A stretch of DNA of 64,000 nt from Pseudomonas nunensis (GTDB lineage: Bacteria; Pseudomonadota; Gammaproteobacteria; Pseudomonadales; Pseudomonadaceae), in assembly GCF_024296925.1 (NCBI RefSeq), contig NZ_CP101125.1, positions 7,264,927 through 7,328,926 on the forward strand, in the 5' to 3' direction. The position numbers were made by a program, and so were the translations under genes. The notes beneath the pieces were generated by a model, which had not been told where the DNA came from, ran no database searches, and worked only from the letters and a program-made list of their open reading frames with translations. Each line of letters begins with the position of its first letter. Positions within the stretch are counted from its first letter, which is position 1. Positions 11,277 to 20,638 of this stretch are shown here, one piece after another.

Positions 11277-11287
11277 TGTTCTGAGGC

Positions 11288-11686
11288 TTAGGCGCCGTCT
11301 TGGTCTTTCAGGTGTTCGAACAGGCCTTTTGGCATTTTCTTGCCGTTGGCTTCGAAGTTGGCTTTCACGTTGTTGTAAGCCTCTTGCTCGTCGATGAAAC
11401 CGTCATGGTTGGTGTCGATCTTGTCGAAGTTGGACTTCGGCGCGACGGCCTGGAATTCGGCACGGGATACTTTGCCGTCGCCATCGGTGTCGGTCTTGGC
11501 CATCGACGCATCGCCGCACTTGCCTTCGCCACACTTGCCTTCAGGGGTTTTCACCGTTTGCTCGGCCGATGCCAGCAGGTAGCCTTGGGTCAGTGGCTGG
11601 GCCGCGAATACGGAACCAGTCAACATCATGCCACCGGCTAAAACAGCGCCGAGCAGACCGATAGTGTTTTTAGTAGTACGGGACAT
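11288..11686 (-). CDS. Secreted EF-hand calcium-binding protein
   Basis: This 132-residue protein has an N-terminal signal sequence (LLGAVLAGGMMLTGSVFA) and two EF-hand loops, DTDGDGKVSRAE and DTNHDGFIDEQE, with calcium ligands at the expected positions. Between them lies a Cys-containing CGEGKCGD stretch. The ATG 11686 is chosen because AGGAG lies just upstream; a GTG 21 nt further up has no such site. It probably acts in the periplasm as a calcium-responsive protein, but no specific role is known to me. Confidence 0.85.
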   Translation of the reverse strand: MSRTTKNTIGLLGAVLAGGMMLTGSVFAAQPLTQGYLLASAEQTVKTPEGKCGEGKCGDASMAKTDTDGDGKVSRAEFQAVAPKSNFDKIDTNHDGFIDEQEAYNNVKANFEANGKKMPKGLFEHLKDQDGA

Positions 11687-11901
11687 TTGAAATCTCCTGG
11701 GTTGCACGACACAACCGCTCGATAAAGGATGCCGCGTAGTGCGGCGTTAACCGAAGCAGGCGGTGCCTTGCTCGGGTGTGGCCATTTAGCCGGGCGGGTG
11801 TATCGCTACTGTGTCGTGCAAGGGGGAGTTTGTAAGCGAAGGGGCAAAATCGTGGGGCGGGATACAGTGAGACACACATCCAAGAGTTGATGCAGAACAA
11901 A

Positions 11902-11991
11902 TGTGGGAGCGGGCTTGCTCGCGAAGGCGGTGTGTCATTCAACAGTGATGTCGACTGACACTCCCTCCTCGCGAGCAAGCCCGCTCCCACA
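11902..11991. repeat. REP doublet (REPIN-like), copy A, in 315-nt gap
   Basis: Two inverted arms (GTGGGAGCGGGCTTGCTCGC and its complement) flank a short, partly palindromic spacer. It is one of seven copies of this family in the window. The gap 11687-12002 otherwise holds only the upstream region of the EF-hand gene, in which I see no clear promoter. Confidence 0.9.
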
Positions 11992-12002
11992 GGGGGTTTG
12001 TG

Positions 12003-13301
12003 TTAATGCAATTTAAGGCGCGGCTCAGTCCCACGCCCAATTTTGCTACCCAGCATCAACATCGCCGTGCGAAACGCGCCATACAACGCCATCTGGTGCA
12101 TCCGGTACAGCGACACGTAAAACATCCGCGCCAGCCAGCCTTCCAGCATCACGCTGCCGGTGAGGTTGCCCATCAAGTTACCCACAGCCGAAAAACGCGA
12201 CAGCGAGATCAGCGAACCGTAGTCGGTGTATTTGTATTCCGGCAACGCCTTGCCTTCGATCCGCAGCTTCAGGGATTTGGCCAGCAACGACGCCTGTTGA
12301 TGCGCAGCCTGGGCGCGTGGCGGTACATTGCGGTCGGTGCCCGGTTGCGGGCAGGCGGCGCAGTCACCGAAGGCGAAGATGTTCTCGTCGCGGGTGGTTT
12401 GCAGGGTTGGCAGCACCTGCAGTTGATTGATGCGGTTGGTTTCCAGGCCATCGATGTCCTTGAGGAAACCCGGTGCACGAATCCCGGCGGCCCAGACTTT
12501 CAGGCTGGCGTTGATCACCTTGCCATCGGCGGTGATCAGGCTTTCGGCCGTGACTTCGCTGACCGCCGCGTTGGTCATCACGTTGACCCCGAGTTTCTCC
12601 AGGGTTTTATGCACAGGTCCGCCGATGCGTTCCGGCAGGGCTGGCAGCACCCGAGGCCCGGCTTCGATCAGGGTGATGTGCATGTTTTCCGGTTTGATCC
12701 GGTCCAGACCGTAAGCCGCCAGTTCATGCGCAGCGTTGTGCAGTTCTGCCGCCAGCTCAACGCCGGTAGCACCAGCGCCGACGATGGCCACGCTGATCTG
12801 TTCCACCACATCGGTTTGCCCGGCATGGGCGCGCAGATAGTGGTTGAGCAGTTGTTGATGGAAACGCTCGGCCTGTTTGCGGGTGTCGAGGAACAGGCAG
12901 TGTTGCGCCGCGCCCTGGGTGCCGAAATCGTTGGTGGTGCTGCCGACCGCGATCACCAGCGAGTCGTAGCCCACTTCGCGCGCCGGGACCAGTTCAATGC
13001 CGGCTTCGTCATACGTGGCGGCCAACTGGATTTTTTTCTGTGCGCGATCAAGCCCGCTCATGCGCCCCAGCTGGAACTCGAAGTGGTTCCATTTCGCCTG
13101 GGCAACATAGTTGAGTTCGTCTTCGGAAGAGTTGAGCGACCCGGCCGCCACTTCGTGCAACAGCGGTTTCCAGATGTGGGTAAGGTTCGCGTCGACCAGC
13201 ATCACACTGGCCGTGCCACGCTTGCCTAGAGTCTTACCCAGACGGGTAGCCAACTCCAGACCGCCGGCGCCGCCGCCAACGATGACAATACGATGAGTCA
13301 T
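12003..13301 (-). CDS. ndh: Type II NADH dehydrogenase
   Basis: This 432-residue FAD enzyme passes electrons from NADH to quinone without pumping protons, at the cytoplasmic face of the inner membrane. The N-terminal FAD motif is IVIVGGGAGGLELATRLG, the second nucleotide motif is VAIVGAGATGVELAAEL, and the family motif IFAFGDCAACPQ follows. The C-terminal region after residue 370 carries hydrophobic and basic patches suited to membrane attachment. ATG 13301 (MTHRIVIVGG) is preferred over an upstream start adding five residues. The small DUF3094 gene lies upstream on the same strand. Confidence 0.93.
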   Translation of the reverse strand: MTHRIVIVGGGAGGLELATRLGKTLGKRGTASVMLVDANLTHIWKPLLHEVAAGSLNSSEDELNYVAQAKWNHFEFQLGRMSGLDRAQKKIQLAATYDEAGIELVPAREVGYDSLVIAVGSTTNDFGTQGAAQHCLFLDTRKQAERFHQQLLNHYLRAHAGQTDVVEQISVAIVGAGATGVELAAELHNAAHELAAYGLDRIKPENMHITLIEAGPRVLPALPERIGGPVHKTLEKLGVNVMTNAAVSEVTAESLITADGKVINASLKVWAAGIRAPGFLKDIDGLETNRINQLQVLPTLQTTRDENIFAFGDCAACPQPGTDRNVPPRAQAAHQQASLLAKSLKLRIEGKALPEYKYTDYGSLISLSRFSAVGNLMGNLTGSVMLEGWLARMFYVSLYRMHQMALYGAFRTAMLMLGSKIGRGTEPRLKLH

Positions 13302-13361
13302 GGGGATATCTCGCAAGGCTAAAAGAAATCGGTGCGATTACCCGAGCGAGCGCGAGGCAGC

Positions 13362-13535
13362 TCATAGCGTCAGGTAACCGATAAGGCGGCTCAGCAAGCC
13401 CAAACCAATGGTCACTGCCAGCACCAGCACCAAGAGCATCCACGGCCGGAAAGGCCGGCGCTCGACTCGGTGTTGGGACAAGTGCAGGTACTCTTCGACA
13501 TGCTTCTGGTCGTCTGGGTTCAGGCGGCTGGTCAT
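13362..13535 (-). CDS. Small membrane protein, DUF3094 family
   Basis: This 57-residue protein starts with MTSRLNPDDQKHVEEYLHL and ends with one hydrophobic segment (PWMLLVLVLAVTIGLGLL). It fits the small Pseudomonas family DUF3094, of unknown function. The gene lies between ndh and the MOSC gene, all on the minus strand. The frame is intact from ATG 13535 to TGA at 13362-13364. Confidence 0.8.
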   Translation of the reverse strand: MTSRLNPDDQKHVEEYLHLSQHRVERRPFRPWMLLVLVLAVTIGLGLLSRLIGYLTL

Positions 13536-13589
13536 ATTGGGCCTCGTCAGGGGTAGACGTTGCTGAATGTGTAGAAGCTACAGGCTGAT

Positions 13590-14117
13590 TTAACGAACGT
13601 TGAACGGAGCATAGCCGCTGTCGGGGACAGGCTCGACGCTCACCGTGTCGTCCAGTCGAATGATTCCACTTTGTAACACCCGGGCAGTGATTCCGCCATG
13701 GCCGCGAACCGCTTGAAAAGTCCCGGGGCCGAGGTTGTTTTGCAGGCGTGCGCACGGTTGGCACCAGCCCGTGGTTTCGAAAATCGCCTGGCCAATCTTG
13801 AAGCGCCGGCCCTTGAGGCTGAACAAGTTGATCCCGCTGACGACGATGTTGCGCCGCAGGTCATTCGGCAGCACCGGTTGATCGTCCGGGCGACCCATGA
13901 GCGAACTGATCACCGCCAGGTGTTCCCACTGAATCAACGTCACCTGCCGGGCATTGCGCACGCCGGGGCGGGCCTTGTCGCCGGTCAAACCGGCTTCAAG
14001 TCGAGCTTCCACGACGTCCAGTTCAATCATCGGCACATGCGACGCCGGGCGCACGCCGATCCAACGCACACGGCCGACTTGCGGGACTTCGGCAATCAAC
14101 TCCTGCAATGGGCTCAC
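13590..14117 (-). CDS. MOSC domain protein
   Basis: This 175-residue protein is of the MOSC (molybdenum cofactor sulfurase C-terminal) type. The family binds sulfur or metal-sulfur groups through a conserved Cys, seen here in TTGWCQPCARL. It also shows the typical GDKARPGVRNARQVTLI stretch and a C-terminal beta-rich tail. The start is GTG 14117 (SPLQELIAEV), which overlaps the upstream gene by 4 nt (GTGA); the longer open frame upstream is not coding. The substrate is unknown. Confidence 0.85.
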   Translation of the reverse strand: MSPLQELIAEVPQVGRVRWIGVRPASHVPMIELDVVEARLEAGLTGDKARPGVRNARQVTLIQWEHLAVISSLMGRPDDQPVLPNDLRRNIVVSGINLFSLKGRRFKIGQAIFETTGWCQPCARLQNNLGPGTFQAVRGHGGITARVLQSGIIRLDDTVSVEPVPDSGYAPFNVR

Positions 14118-14740
14118 AGGCTGATCCCGACATCGAAGACGATGCTGCGTCCCAGGTTGCTGCGCAGGAAGTCCGGCGCGTCGGGATGAGCGAACAGCAC
14201 CCGGGCGAATGTCGGCCCGACCAGTGACAGCGAGCGCCAACCCTGGCGCAGGTATTCAGTGGGCGGAGGGAAGTGGCTGTTGAGGTCCAGCACTTCGCGC
14301 TTGAGGCTGGCGAAGGCAATGATGTCCAGTTCCCCCAGGTCCATGCCGCGTTCTTTGTAGTTGTGGGCTTTTTTGCGCAAAGTCGGCGCCAGTCTCAGCA
14401 GGAATTCATTGGCCGGAATGCGCCGGGGCTTGGCCTCGCGGCGCACCAGCGAACTGAGGGAAAACGCGCTGCGCCGGCGTTGTAGTTCGTCGCGCCATTC
14501 GTCGTTGAGGCGCCGGCCTTCGTCGAGCACGAAGAACACCTCGAAACTGGCATCGCGAAACAGCACGTCCGGCGGCTCGCCGGCAGGGGCGAATTCGTCG
14601 GCGCGATAGGGAATGTTCAGGCCTTGCAGCAGGCGCTGGCAGACCCAACGCTCACGCTCCCATTTGCGGGCATTGGACAGGAACGCGTTGGCTTGCTCGG
14701 CCGCGATGGTCAGCAGGCGTAAATAATCTGAGTCATCCAT
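14114..14740 (-). CDS. DUF1780 family protein
   Basis: This 208-residue soluble protein belongs to a family found mainly in Pseudomonas. It begins MDDSDYLRLLTIAAEQANAF and contains a conserved WERERWVCQRLLQ segment. Some family members have been described as endonuclease-like from structure, which I cannot confirm here. It is translationally coupled to the MOSC gene by a 4-nt overlap. ATG 14740 is preferred over a TTG 30 nt upstream. Confidence 0.82.
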   Translation of the reverse strand: MDDSDYLRLLTIAAEQANAFLSNARKWERERWVCQRLLQGLNIPYRADEFAPAGEPPDVLFRDASFEVFFVLDEGRRLNDEWRDELQRRRSAFSLSSLVRREAKPRRIPANEFLLRLAPTLRKKAHNYKERGMDLGELDIIAFASLKREVLDLNSHFPPPTEYLRQGWRSLSLVGPTFARVLFAHPDAPDFLRSNLGRSIVFDVGISL

Positions 14741-14874
14741 AGGCCCAAGCTTAGCGTTCAAATGCGACAAGCAGAAAGCTTTGCATCCACTGGAGGCACA
14801 TTTGCGCCGGTGTATGCTGGCATGGAGCCGTAATCCAACAAGGAGTGTGTCGTGGTGTTCAAGGGGATCGCGTC

Positions 14875-15564
14875 ATGATCGGCGCAGAGTTGCTGTCACC
14901 GCAAAGCCTGGCGGTCGGCTGGCTGATTTACGTACCCGTGGTGATCTGGGCGATTTGCCGCGCGCCGTGGGTCGAGTTATTCACCGACAGTCGCCGCCAG
15001 CATTTGCTGTTCGGCACGGTGTTCGCGCTGTTTATGTTGTGGCTGGTGCGACGGGATTTTGATACGGGCGTGTCGTATCACTTTATCGGCATGACTGCGG
15101 TGACGTTGCTGCTGGACTGGCCGCTGGCGATTCTCGGTGGGTTGATCGCGCAACTGGGCTTGGTGGCGCTCGGGCGCCAGGACCTGGCCGCCGTCGGGGT
15201 GAATGGCGCGTTGATTATTCTGCTGCCGGTGCTGGTCACCGAGTGCTGCGCGATCCTGGTCGAGCGTGCGCAACCGCGTAATCCATTTGTGTATATCTTC
15301 GTTTCCGGTTTCTTTGCAGCAGCGCTGTCGGCGTTGCTGTGCCTGCTGCTGGCGCTGACATGGCTGTGGTTCGACGAACGTTTCGCGATGCCGTACTGGC
15401 TGGAAGATTTTGTCGGCTATCTGTGGCTGCTGATTTTTCCCGAAGCGTTTATCAACGGCATGATCATCAGCGCGCTGGTGGTATTCAGTCCCGAGTGGCT
15501 GGAGACGTTCAACCGCACTCGCTACCTGTCGGCGCCGTGGAAGGACGACGATCCCAAGTCTTGA
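14875..15564 (+). CDS. CbiM-like integral membrane protein (energy-coupling factor permease type)
   Basis: This 229-residue protein consists almost entirely of hydrophobic helices, about six or seven. The layout resembles CbiM/NikM-type substrate-binding membrane components of energy-coupling factor transporters. The near-universal N-terminal His motif of CbiM is not present, and there is no partner ATPase nearby, so transport of cobalt or nickel should not be assumed. ATG 14875 follows an AAGGGG box; a frame-compatible upstream start is weaker. Confidence 0.65.
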   Translation: MIGAELLSPQSLAVGWLIYVPVVIWAICRAPWVELFTDSRRQHLLFGTVFALFMLWLVRRDFDTGVSYHFIGMTAVTLLLDWPLAILGGLIAQLGLVALGRQDLAAVGVNGALIILLPVLVTECCAILVERAQPRNPFVYIFVSGFFAAALSALLCLLLALTWLWFDERFAMPYWLEDFVGYLWLLIFPEAFINGMIISALVVFSPEWLETFNRTRYLSAPWKDDDPKS

Positions 15565-15574
15565 TCCACATCAA
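15561..15574 (+). promoter_or_regulatory. Perfect ANR/FNR box
   Basis: TTGATCCACATCAA is an exact match to the TTGAT-N4-ATCAA consensus for the oxygen-sensing regulators ANR/FNR (and Dnr). It overlaps the stop of the upstream gene. Its centre is 60 nt before the ATG at 15628, suitable for activating that gene. Confidence 0.7.
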
Positions 15575-15627
15575 ACCGGTTTGACGCTCGCCAACTCATG
15601 CTCGGCAAAACCTTCAGGAGCATCGAA

Positions 15628-15843
15628 ATGAGCGTCTACGAATGGGCAAGGCAGGAGTTGCGTCACAGTCTGGATGCGGCGCAGGAAGTGGGGTTTGATC
15701 CGGGGTTGAGCCTGCGCGCCTTGCTCAGTGCGGTGGTGCAACAGAGCAAGGCCGTGCGCAGTGTCGAGGATCTGGCGGATGAGTTGCAGTTTCTCGCCGA
15801 GAACCTCGATGACGGTCAGGACTACGGTTTTATGCGGCCCTGA
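15628..15843 (+). CDS. Conserved hypothetical 71-residue protein
   Basis: This small acidic soluble protein begins MSVYEWARQELRHSLDAAQE and is mostly helical in character. I recognise it only as a conserved Pseudomonas protein encoded next to yacG and coaE. A good ribosome-binding site (AGGAG) is 8 nt before the ATG, which excludes the longer start. A perfect ANR box upstream suggests low-oxygen control. Confidence 0.75.
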   Translation: MSVYEWARQELRHSLDAAQEVGFDPGLSLRALLSAVVQQSKAVRSVEDLADELQFLAENLDDGQDYGFMRP

Positions 15844-15865
15844 TGCCTGTGGATAAAGACGGAAG

Positions 15866-16066
15866 TCAGTGACGCGGTTCGAAGTCTTCGCTGAACAGGT
15901 CGTCCTCGGCATCCGGGCTCACCGGGATCTTGTGTTCTTCCGACGCCCAGGCACCCAGGTCGATCAGTTTGCAACGATCCGAACAGAAAGGCCGGTAGGT
16001 GTTGGTGGCGCTCCATTCGACAGGGGCGCCACAGGTTGGGCAATTGACGGTTGGGGTCTGGCTCAT
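15866..16066 (-). CDS. yacG: YacG, zinc-binding DNA gyrase inhibitor
   Basis: This 66-residue protein has the YacG zinc finger [11 protein letters not shown] followed by [14 protein letters not shown], giving four Cys ligands. In E. coli YacG binds GyrB and inhibits gyrase. Its start overlaps the coaE stop by 4 nt, the standard coaE-yacG arrangement. Confidence 0.92.
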   Translation of the reverse strand: MSQTPTVNCPTCGAPVEWSATNTYRPFCSDRCKLIDLGAWASEEHKIPVSPDAEDDLFSEDFEPRH

Positions 16067-16686
16067 GACTGGCCTCCACGCAAAGTTAAATAAAAGTGAT
16101 GCAGGCGCTCGACCTCGCTGTGCAGCCAGGCGAGGTCGCGGTCGTTGACCACCACATCGTCGGCATGGCTTACGCGGTCCTGGCGGCTGGACTGGGCCTT
16201 GAGGATCGCCTGGACCTGTTGCTCGCTGATCTGGTCGCGCTGCAGGGTGCGTTCGATCTGCAGTTGTTCCGGGACGTCGATCACCAGCACCCGTTGGGTC
16301 ATGGCGTATTGGCCGGACTCGATCAACAGCGGCGACACCAGAATCGCATACGGCGATTTTGCCTTGGCCAGATGCTCGACGATTTCCTCGGCGATCAGCG
16401 GATGCAGCAGCGCTTCGAGCCAGCGGCGTTCTTCCGGGACTTCGAAGATCAGTTTGCGCAACGCCGCACGATCGAGTTGCCCGTCGGATTGCAGCACGCC
16501 AGGGCCGAAGTGCTCGGCAATTTTCGCAAGCGCCGGGCGACCCGGTTCCACCACCCAGCGCGCCGCGTGATCAGCATCGACCACGTGCACACCGAGGTCG
16601 ATGAAGTGCTGGGCCGCCGCGCTTTTGCCGCTGCCGATGCCGCCGGTCAGGCCGAGAATCCAGGGTTTTTCCACAGGGGTATTCAT
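16063..16686 (-). CDS. coaE: Dephospho-CoA kinase
   Basis: This 207-residue kinase catalyses the last step of coenzyme A synthesis, phosphorylating the 3'-OH of dephospho-CoA. The P-loop [11 protein letters not shown] is near residue 12, and the [13 protein letters not shown] and HPLIAEEI motifs follow. ATG 16686 overlaps the pilD stop by 4 nt (ATGA), so the gene is the fourth in a pilB-pilC-pilD-coaE-yacG transcript. Confidence 0.95.
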   Translation of the reverse strand: MNTPVEKPWILGLTGGIGSGKSAAAQHFIDLGVHVVDADHAARWVVEPGRPALAKIAEHFGPGVLQSDGQLDRAALRKLIFEVPEERRWLEALLHPLIAEEIVEHLAKAKSPYAILVSPLLIESGQYAMTQRVLVIDVPEQLQIERTLQRDQISEQQVQAILKAQSSRQDRVSHADDVVVNDRDLAWLHSEVERLHHFYLTLRGGQS

Positions 16687-17555
16687 TTCAAACCGACAAA
16701 CTGCCAATAGAAGTCGGTTATTTGACCACCCCAGAGCAACGCAATCCAGCCGGCAATTGCCAGATAGGGCCCGAAAGGGATCGGCGTCGAAGTTTTCGCG
16801 TCACGCAAGCGCAGCAAAATCACCCCAAGGATGGCCCCCACCAGCGATGACAAGAGCAGGGTCAGCGGCAGCACTTGCCACCCACCCCAGGCCCCGAGCA
16901 TTGCCAGCAGCTTGAAGTCGCCGTGGCCGATGCCGTCCTTGCCGGTGATCAGTTTGAACAGCCAGAACACCGACCACAGCACCAGGTAACCGGCCACCGC
17001 ACCCCACAATGCATCGTGCAACGGCACGAACAGCTCGAAGCTGTTGACGATCAGCCCCAGCCACAACAACGGCAGCACCAGGACATCGGGCAACAGTTGA
17101 TGCTCGGCATCAATCAGGCTCATCGCCAACAGGCCCCACGTCAGCACCAGCAGCAGGCCGGCAGGCCAACCGAAGCCGAACTGCCAGGCAATGAATGCCG
17201 AAAGCAGACCGCAGGCCAGTTCGGTCAGCGGATAACGCTTGCTGATCGGTGCCGCGCAGTTCGAGCAGCGCCCGCGCAGCAACACGTAACTGAGCACCGG
17301 GATGTTTTCCCAGGCGCGGATCTTCTGGGCGCAGTGCGGGCACTGGGAATGGGGCAGCATCAGGTTGTAGGTCGGCGGAGGTGTTTCGATGGGCAGGCCG
17401 AGGACGTCGTGAGCCTGCGTTCGCCATTCCCGTTCGAGCATTTTCGGCAGGCGCCAGATCACTACGTTGAGGAAGCTGCCGACCACCAGGCCGAGCACCA
17501 GCGCCGTGATGACAAAGGCCAGCGGATACAGGGTCAGGTATTCATTCAAGGGCAT
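16683..17555 (-). CDS. pilD: PilD, prepilin peptidase and N-methyltransferase
   Basis: This 290-residue inner-membrane aspartic protease cleaves type IV prepilins and type II secretion pseudopilins after Gly and methylates the new N-terminus. The cytoplasmic Cys pairs CPHC and CSNC lie between the first and second helices. The two catalytic Asp are in [12 protein letters not shown] and in [12 protein letters not shown] (GxGD). The start is 1 nt after the pilC stop. PilA at 20703 is the evident substrate. Confidence 0.95.
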   Translation of the reverse strand: MPLNEYLTLYPLAFVITALVLGLVVGSFLNVVIWRLPKMLEREWRTQAHDVLGLPIETPPPTYNLMLPHSQCPHCAQKIRAWENIPVLSYVLLRGRCSNCAAPISKRYPLTELACGLLSAFIAWQFGFGWPAGLLLVLTWGLLAMSLIDAEHQLLPDVLVLPLLWLGLIVNSFELFVPLHDALWGAVAGYLVLWSVFWLFKLITGKDGIGHGDFKLLAMLGAWGGWQVLPLTLLLSSLVGAILGVILLRLRDAKTSTPIPFGPYLAIAGWIALLWGGQITDFYWQFVGLK

Positions 17556-17556
17556 G

Positions 17557-18774
17557 TCAGATCGCTGAGCCGAGTTGGAAAATAGGCAGGTACATCGCAA
17601 CTACCAGCCCGCCAACGACAACGCCGAGCACTACCATAATGAACGGCTCCATCAGGCTGGTGAGGTTGTCGACCATGTTGTCCACTTCGTCCTCGTAGAA
17701 ACTCGCGACTTTGTCGAGCATGTCGTCGAGTGCGCCGGACTCTTCGCCAATGGCGGCCATCTGGATCGCCATGTTCGGGAAGACACCGGAGGTGCGCATG
17801 GCGAAATTCAGCTGCATGCCGGTCGAGACGTCCTGCTTGATGCGCAGTACCGCGCGTTTGAACACGATGTTGCCGGTGGCGCCGGCCACTGATTCGAGTG
17901 CGTCCACCAACGGCACCCCGGCGGCGAACGTGGTCGACAGCGTGCGCGCGTAACGCGCCACGGCAGACTTGTACATCAGTGCGCCCACCAGCGGCAGTTT
18001 CAGCAGCCAGGTGTCCATCCGGTCGCGAAAGGGTTGCGACTTTTTCATTGCACGACGAAAACCGAAGATCGCGGCGATCAGCGCGCCGAGCATCACCCAC
18101 CACCACTCCTGCATGAACTCCGACAAGTCGATCACCATCAAGGTAAAGGACGGCAACTCGGCGCCAAACCCGGAGAACACAGTCTTGAATTGCGGCACCA
18201 CTTTGACCAGCAGAATCCCCGTCACGATGATCGCGACGAACACCACGGCCAACGGATACGTCATGGCCTTCTTGATCTTGGCCTTGAGCTGCTCGCTCTT
18301 TTCTTTATAGGTGGCCACCCGATCCAGCAGGGTATCGAGTGCGCCGGCCTGTTCACCGGCATCCACCAGGTTGCAGTACAACTCGTCGAAATACTGCGGC
18401 TTCTTGCGCAGGGATGCGGCGAAGCTGTTGCCCGCGGCGACTTCCTGTTTCACCTCGTCCACCAGTTTGCGCATGGCCGGGTTGTCGAAGCCTTCGCCGA
18501 TGATGTCGAACGACTGCAACAGCGGCACACCGGCCTTCATCATGGTCGCCATCTGCCGGGTGAACAGGGAAATGTCCTGGGCCTTGATGCGTTTGCCGAA
18601 GCTGAAAATCGACGCGGATTTCTTGCGCACCTTGCCCGGATTGATCCCTTGCTTGCGCAATTGGGCCTTGATCAGCGCCGGGTTCTGACCGCTCAACTCG
18701 CCGTTCATTTTCGTGCCTTTCTTGTCCGTGCCTTCCCAGGCGTACACGCTGATTTTTGCTGCCTTGACCGCCAT
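17557..18774 (-). CDS. pilC: PilC, type IV pilus inner-membrane platform protein
   Basis: This 405-residue platform protein couples the PilB motor to pilin insertion. It has two T2SF (GspF-type) domains, seen as QMATMMKAGVPLLQSFDI and ARYARTLSTTFAAGVPLVDALE. Transmembrane helices lie near residues 170, 225 and 380. It is spaced 2 nt from pilB and 1 nt from pilD. Confidence 0.95.
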   Translation of the reverse strand: MAVKAAKISVYAWEGTDKKGTKMNGELSGQNPALIKAQLRKQGINPGKVRKKSASIFSFGKRIKAQDISLFTRQMATMMKAGVPLLQSFDIIGEGFDNPAMRKLVDEVKQEVAAGNSFAASLRKKPQYFDELYCNLVDAGEQAGALDTLLDRVATYKEKSEQLKAKIKKAMTYPLAVVFVAIIVTGILLVKVVPQFKTVFSGFGAELPSFTLMVIDLSEFMQEWWWVMLGALIAAIFGFRRAMKKSQPFRDRMDTWLLKLPLVGALMYKSAVARYARTLSTTFAAGVPLVDALESVAGATGNIVFKRAVLRIKQDVSTGMQLNFAMRTSGVFPNMAIQMAAIGEESGALDDMLDKVASFYEDEVDNMVDNLTSLMEPFIMVVLGVVVGGLVVAMYLPIFQLGSAI

Positions 18775-18776
18775 GT

Positions 18777-20477
18777 TCAGTCCTTGGTGACCCGGTTGAT
18801 TTCTTCAAGGCTGGTAATGCCTTGCATGGCCTTGATCAGCCCGGAAGTGCGCAGGTCGTTGAAGCCGTCCTTGCGCATCTGGATCTCGATTTCCAGGGAA
18901 TTGCCTTCGGCCATGATCAGCCGTTGCAGGTCTGGCGTGTTCTTCACCACTTCATAAATCCCGATTCGCCCTTTGTAACCGTGGTTGCAGTGATCGCAAC
19001 CGACGGGCTCATAGATCGTGAAAGAGCCGATGCGTTCCTCGGGGAAGCCTTCCTTGATCAGCGCTTCACGGGGAATCTCGATCGGCGTCTTGCAGTGGCT
19101 GCACAGCTTGCGCGCCAGGCGCTGGGCGATGATCAGGGTGATCGAGGTGGCGATGTTGAACCCCGGGATGCCCATGTTATGCAGGCGGGTCAGGGTTTCC
19201 GCGGCGCTGTTGGTGTGCAGGGTCGACAACACCAAGTGCCCGGTCTGGGCGGCCTTGATCGCGATTTCCGCGGTTTCAAGGTCGCGGATCTCGCCGACCA
19301 TGATCACGTCCGGGTCCTGGCGCAGGAATGAGCGCAGGGCCTGGGAAAAATCCAGCCCTTGCTTGGGATTGACGTTGACCTGGTTGATGCCTTCCATGTT
19401 GATCTCCACCGGGTCTTCGGCGGTGGAAATGTTGATGTCCACGGTATTGAGAATATTCAGCCCGGTGTAGAGCGACACGGTTTTGCCCGAGCCGGTGGGG
19501 CCGGTGACCAGGATCATGCCTTGTGGCTGCTTGAGGGCGGCCATGAACAAGGCTTTCTGGTCGGGCTCGTAACCGAGGGCGTCGATGCCCATCTGGGCGC
19601 TGGACGGGTCGAGGATCCGGATCACCACTTTCTCGCCCCACAGCGTCGGCAAGGTGTTGACCCGAAAGTCGATGGACTTGCTCTTGGACAGGCGCATCTT
19701 GATCCGCCCGTCCTGAGGTTTGCGTCTTTCGGAAATGTCGAGGCTGGCCATAACCTTAAGCCGGGCTGCAATTCGCCCAGCCAGTTGAATCGGCGGTTTG
19801 GCAACTTCGCGCAGGATGCCGTCGGTGCGCATCCGTACCCGATAGGTTTTTTCGTAGGGTTCGAAGTGCAAGTCGGAAGAGCCGCTCTTGATCGCATCGA
19901 GCAGCATCTTGTGGACGAAGCGCACCACGGGCGCGTCATCGGCGTCTTGCCCGGCGATGGAGTCGTGGTTTTTATCGTCGACGGTTTCGATGTCCAGGCC
20001 ATCGAGGTCCACATCGGCCATCTCTTCCAGGCCGGTGGCGTGGCTGTCGAAGAACTTTTCGATGGCGTCGCTGAGCTTGTCGTCCTCTACCAGGATGGCT
20101 TCGGTGCTCAGGCCGGTGCTGAACTGGATGTCGTTGATTGCCTGATGATTGGTCGGGTCGGAAATCCCCACGAACAGTTTATTGCCACGTCGCCAGAGGG
20201 GCAGGGCGTGGTGCTGGCGGACCAGTTTTTCGCTGACCAGCCCCTTGGGTTGGGTTTCCTTGTCCAGACAGTGGAGGTCCAGCAGGGCCATGCCGAAATG
20301 TTCCGAGGCAATCTCCGCCACTTGCCGGCTCTTCACCAGTTTGTTCTGCACCAGGTAGCTGACCAGGGAAATACGATTGCGTTGGGCTTGCTGAAACGCC
20401 TGTTGCGCGCTTTTTTCAGTGAGCAGTTCGGCCAGCACCAATTGCTTGGCCAGACCGCTAAGAGCGATGTCATTCAT
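18777..20477 (-). CDS. pilB: PilB, pilus extension ATPase
   Basis: This 566-residue cytoplasmic hexameric ATPase drives pilus assembly. An N-terminal MshEN/T2SSE-N domain is followed by the ATPase core with Walker A GPTGSGKTVSLYTG, the Asp box (AEDPVEINMEG), Walker B RQDPDVIMVGEIRD and the His box. A zinc-binding set lies near residue 455 (CSHC and CDHC). The gene is divergent from pilA. Confidence 0.96.
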   Translation of the reverse strand: MNDIALSGLAKQLVLAELLTEKSAQQAFQQAQRNRISLVSYLVQNKLVKSRQVAEIASEHFGMALLDLHCLDKETQPKGLVSEKLVRQHHALPLWRRGNKLFVGISDPTNHQAINDIQFSTGLSTEAILVEDDKLSDAIEKFFDSHATGLEEMADVDLDGLDIETVDDKNHDSIAGQDADDAPVVRFVHKMLLDAIKSGSSDLHFEPYEKTYRVRMRTDGILREVAKPPIQLAGRIAARLKVMASLDISERRKPQDGRIKMRLSKSKSIDFRVNTLPTLWGEKVVIRILDPSSAQMGIDALGYEPDQKALFMAALKQPQGMILVTGPTGSGKTVSLYTGLNILNTVDINISTAEDPVEINMEGINQVNVNPKQGLDFSQALRSFLRQDPDVIMVGEIRDLETAEIAIKAAQTGHLVLSTLHTNSAAETLTRLHNMGIPGFNIATSITLIIAQRLARKLCSHCKTPIEIPREALIKEGFPEERIGSFTIYEPVGCDHCNHGYKGRIGIYEVVKNTPDLQRLIMAEGNSLEIEIQMRKDGFNDLRTSGLIKAMQGITSLEEINRVTKD

Positions 20478-20550
20478 GGGGATACCGGACGCAGACAGTT
20501 CATGACTTATAGCCTAGTCAAGGCGAGGAACCAAACCAGTGGGGTCGAGG

Positions 20551-20565
20551 TGACAAAAAGTGTCA
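20551..20565 (+). promoter_or_regulatory. Candidate PilR-binding palindrome
   Basis: The inverted repeat TGACA-N5-TGTCA lies about 90 nt upstream of the pilA -24/-12 elements. PilR in P. aeruginosa binds TGTC-containing sites upstream of pilA, so this is a good candidate. The assignment is inference. Confidence 0.5.
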
Positions 20566-20638
20566 GATAGTGCGGTTACAGGGGGTAGGAAAAGGCGCTT
20601 TCGATACTTCGCGCCCCACAGCCAGGGCAGCGAAGGCC

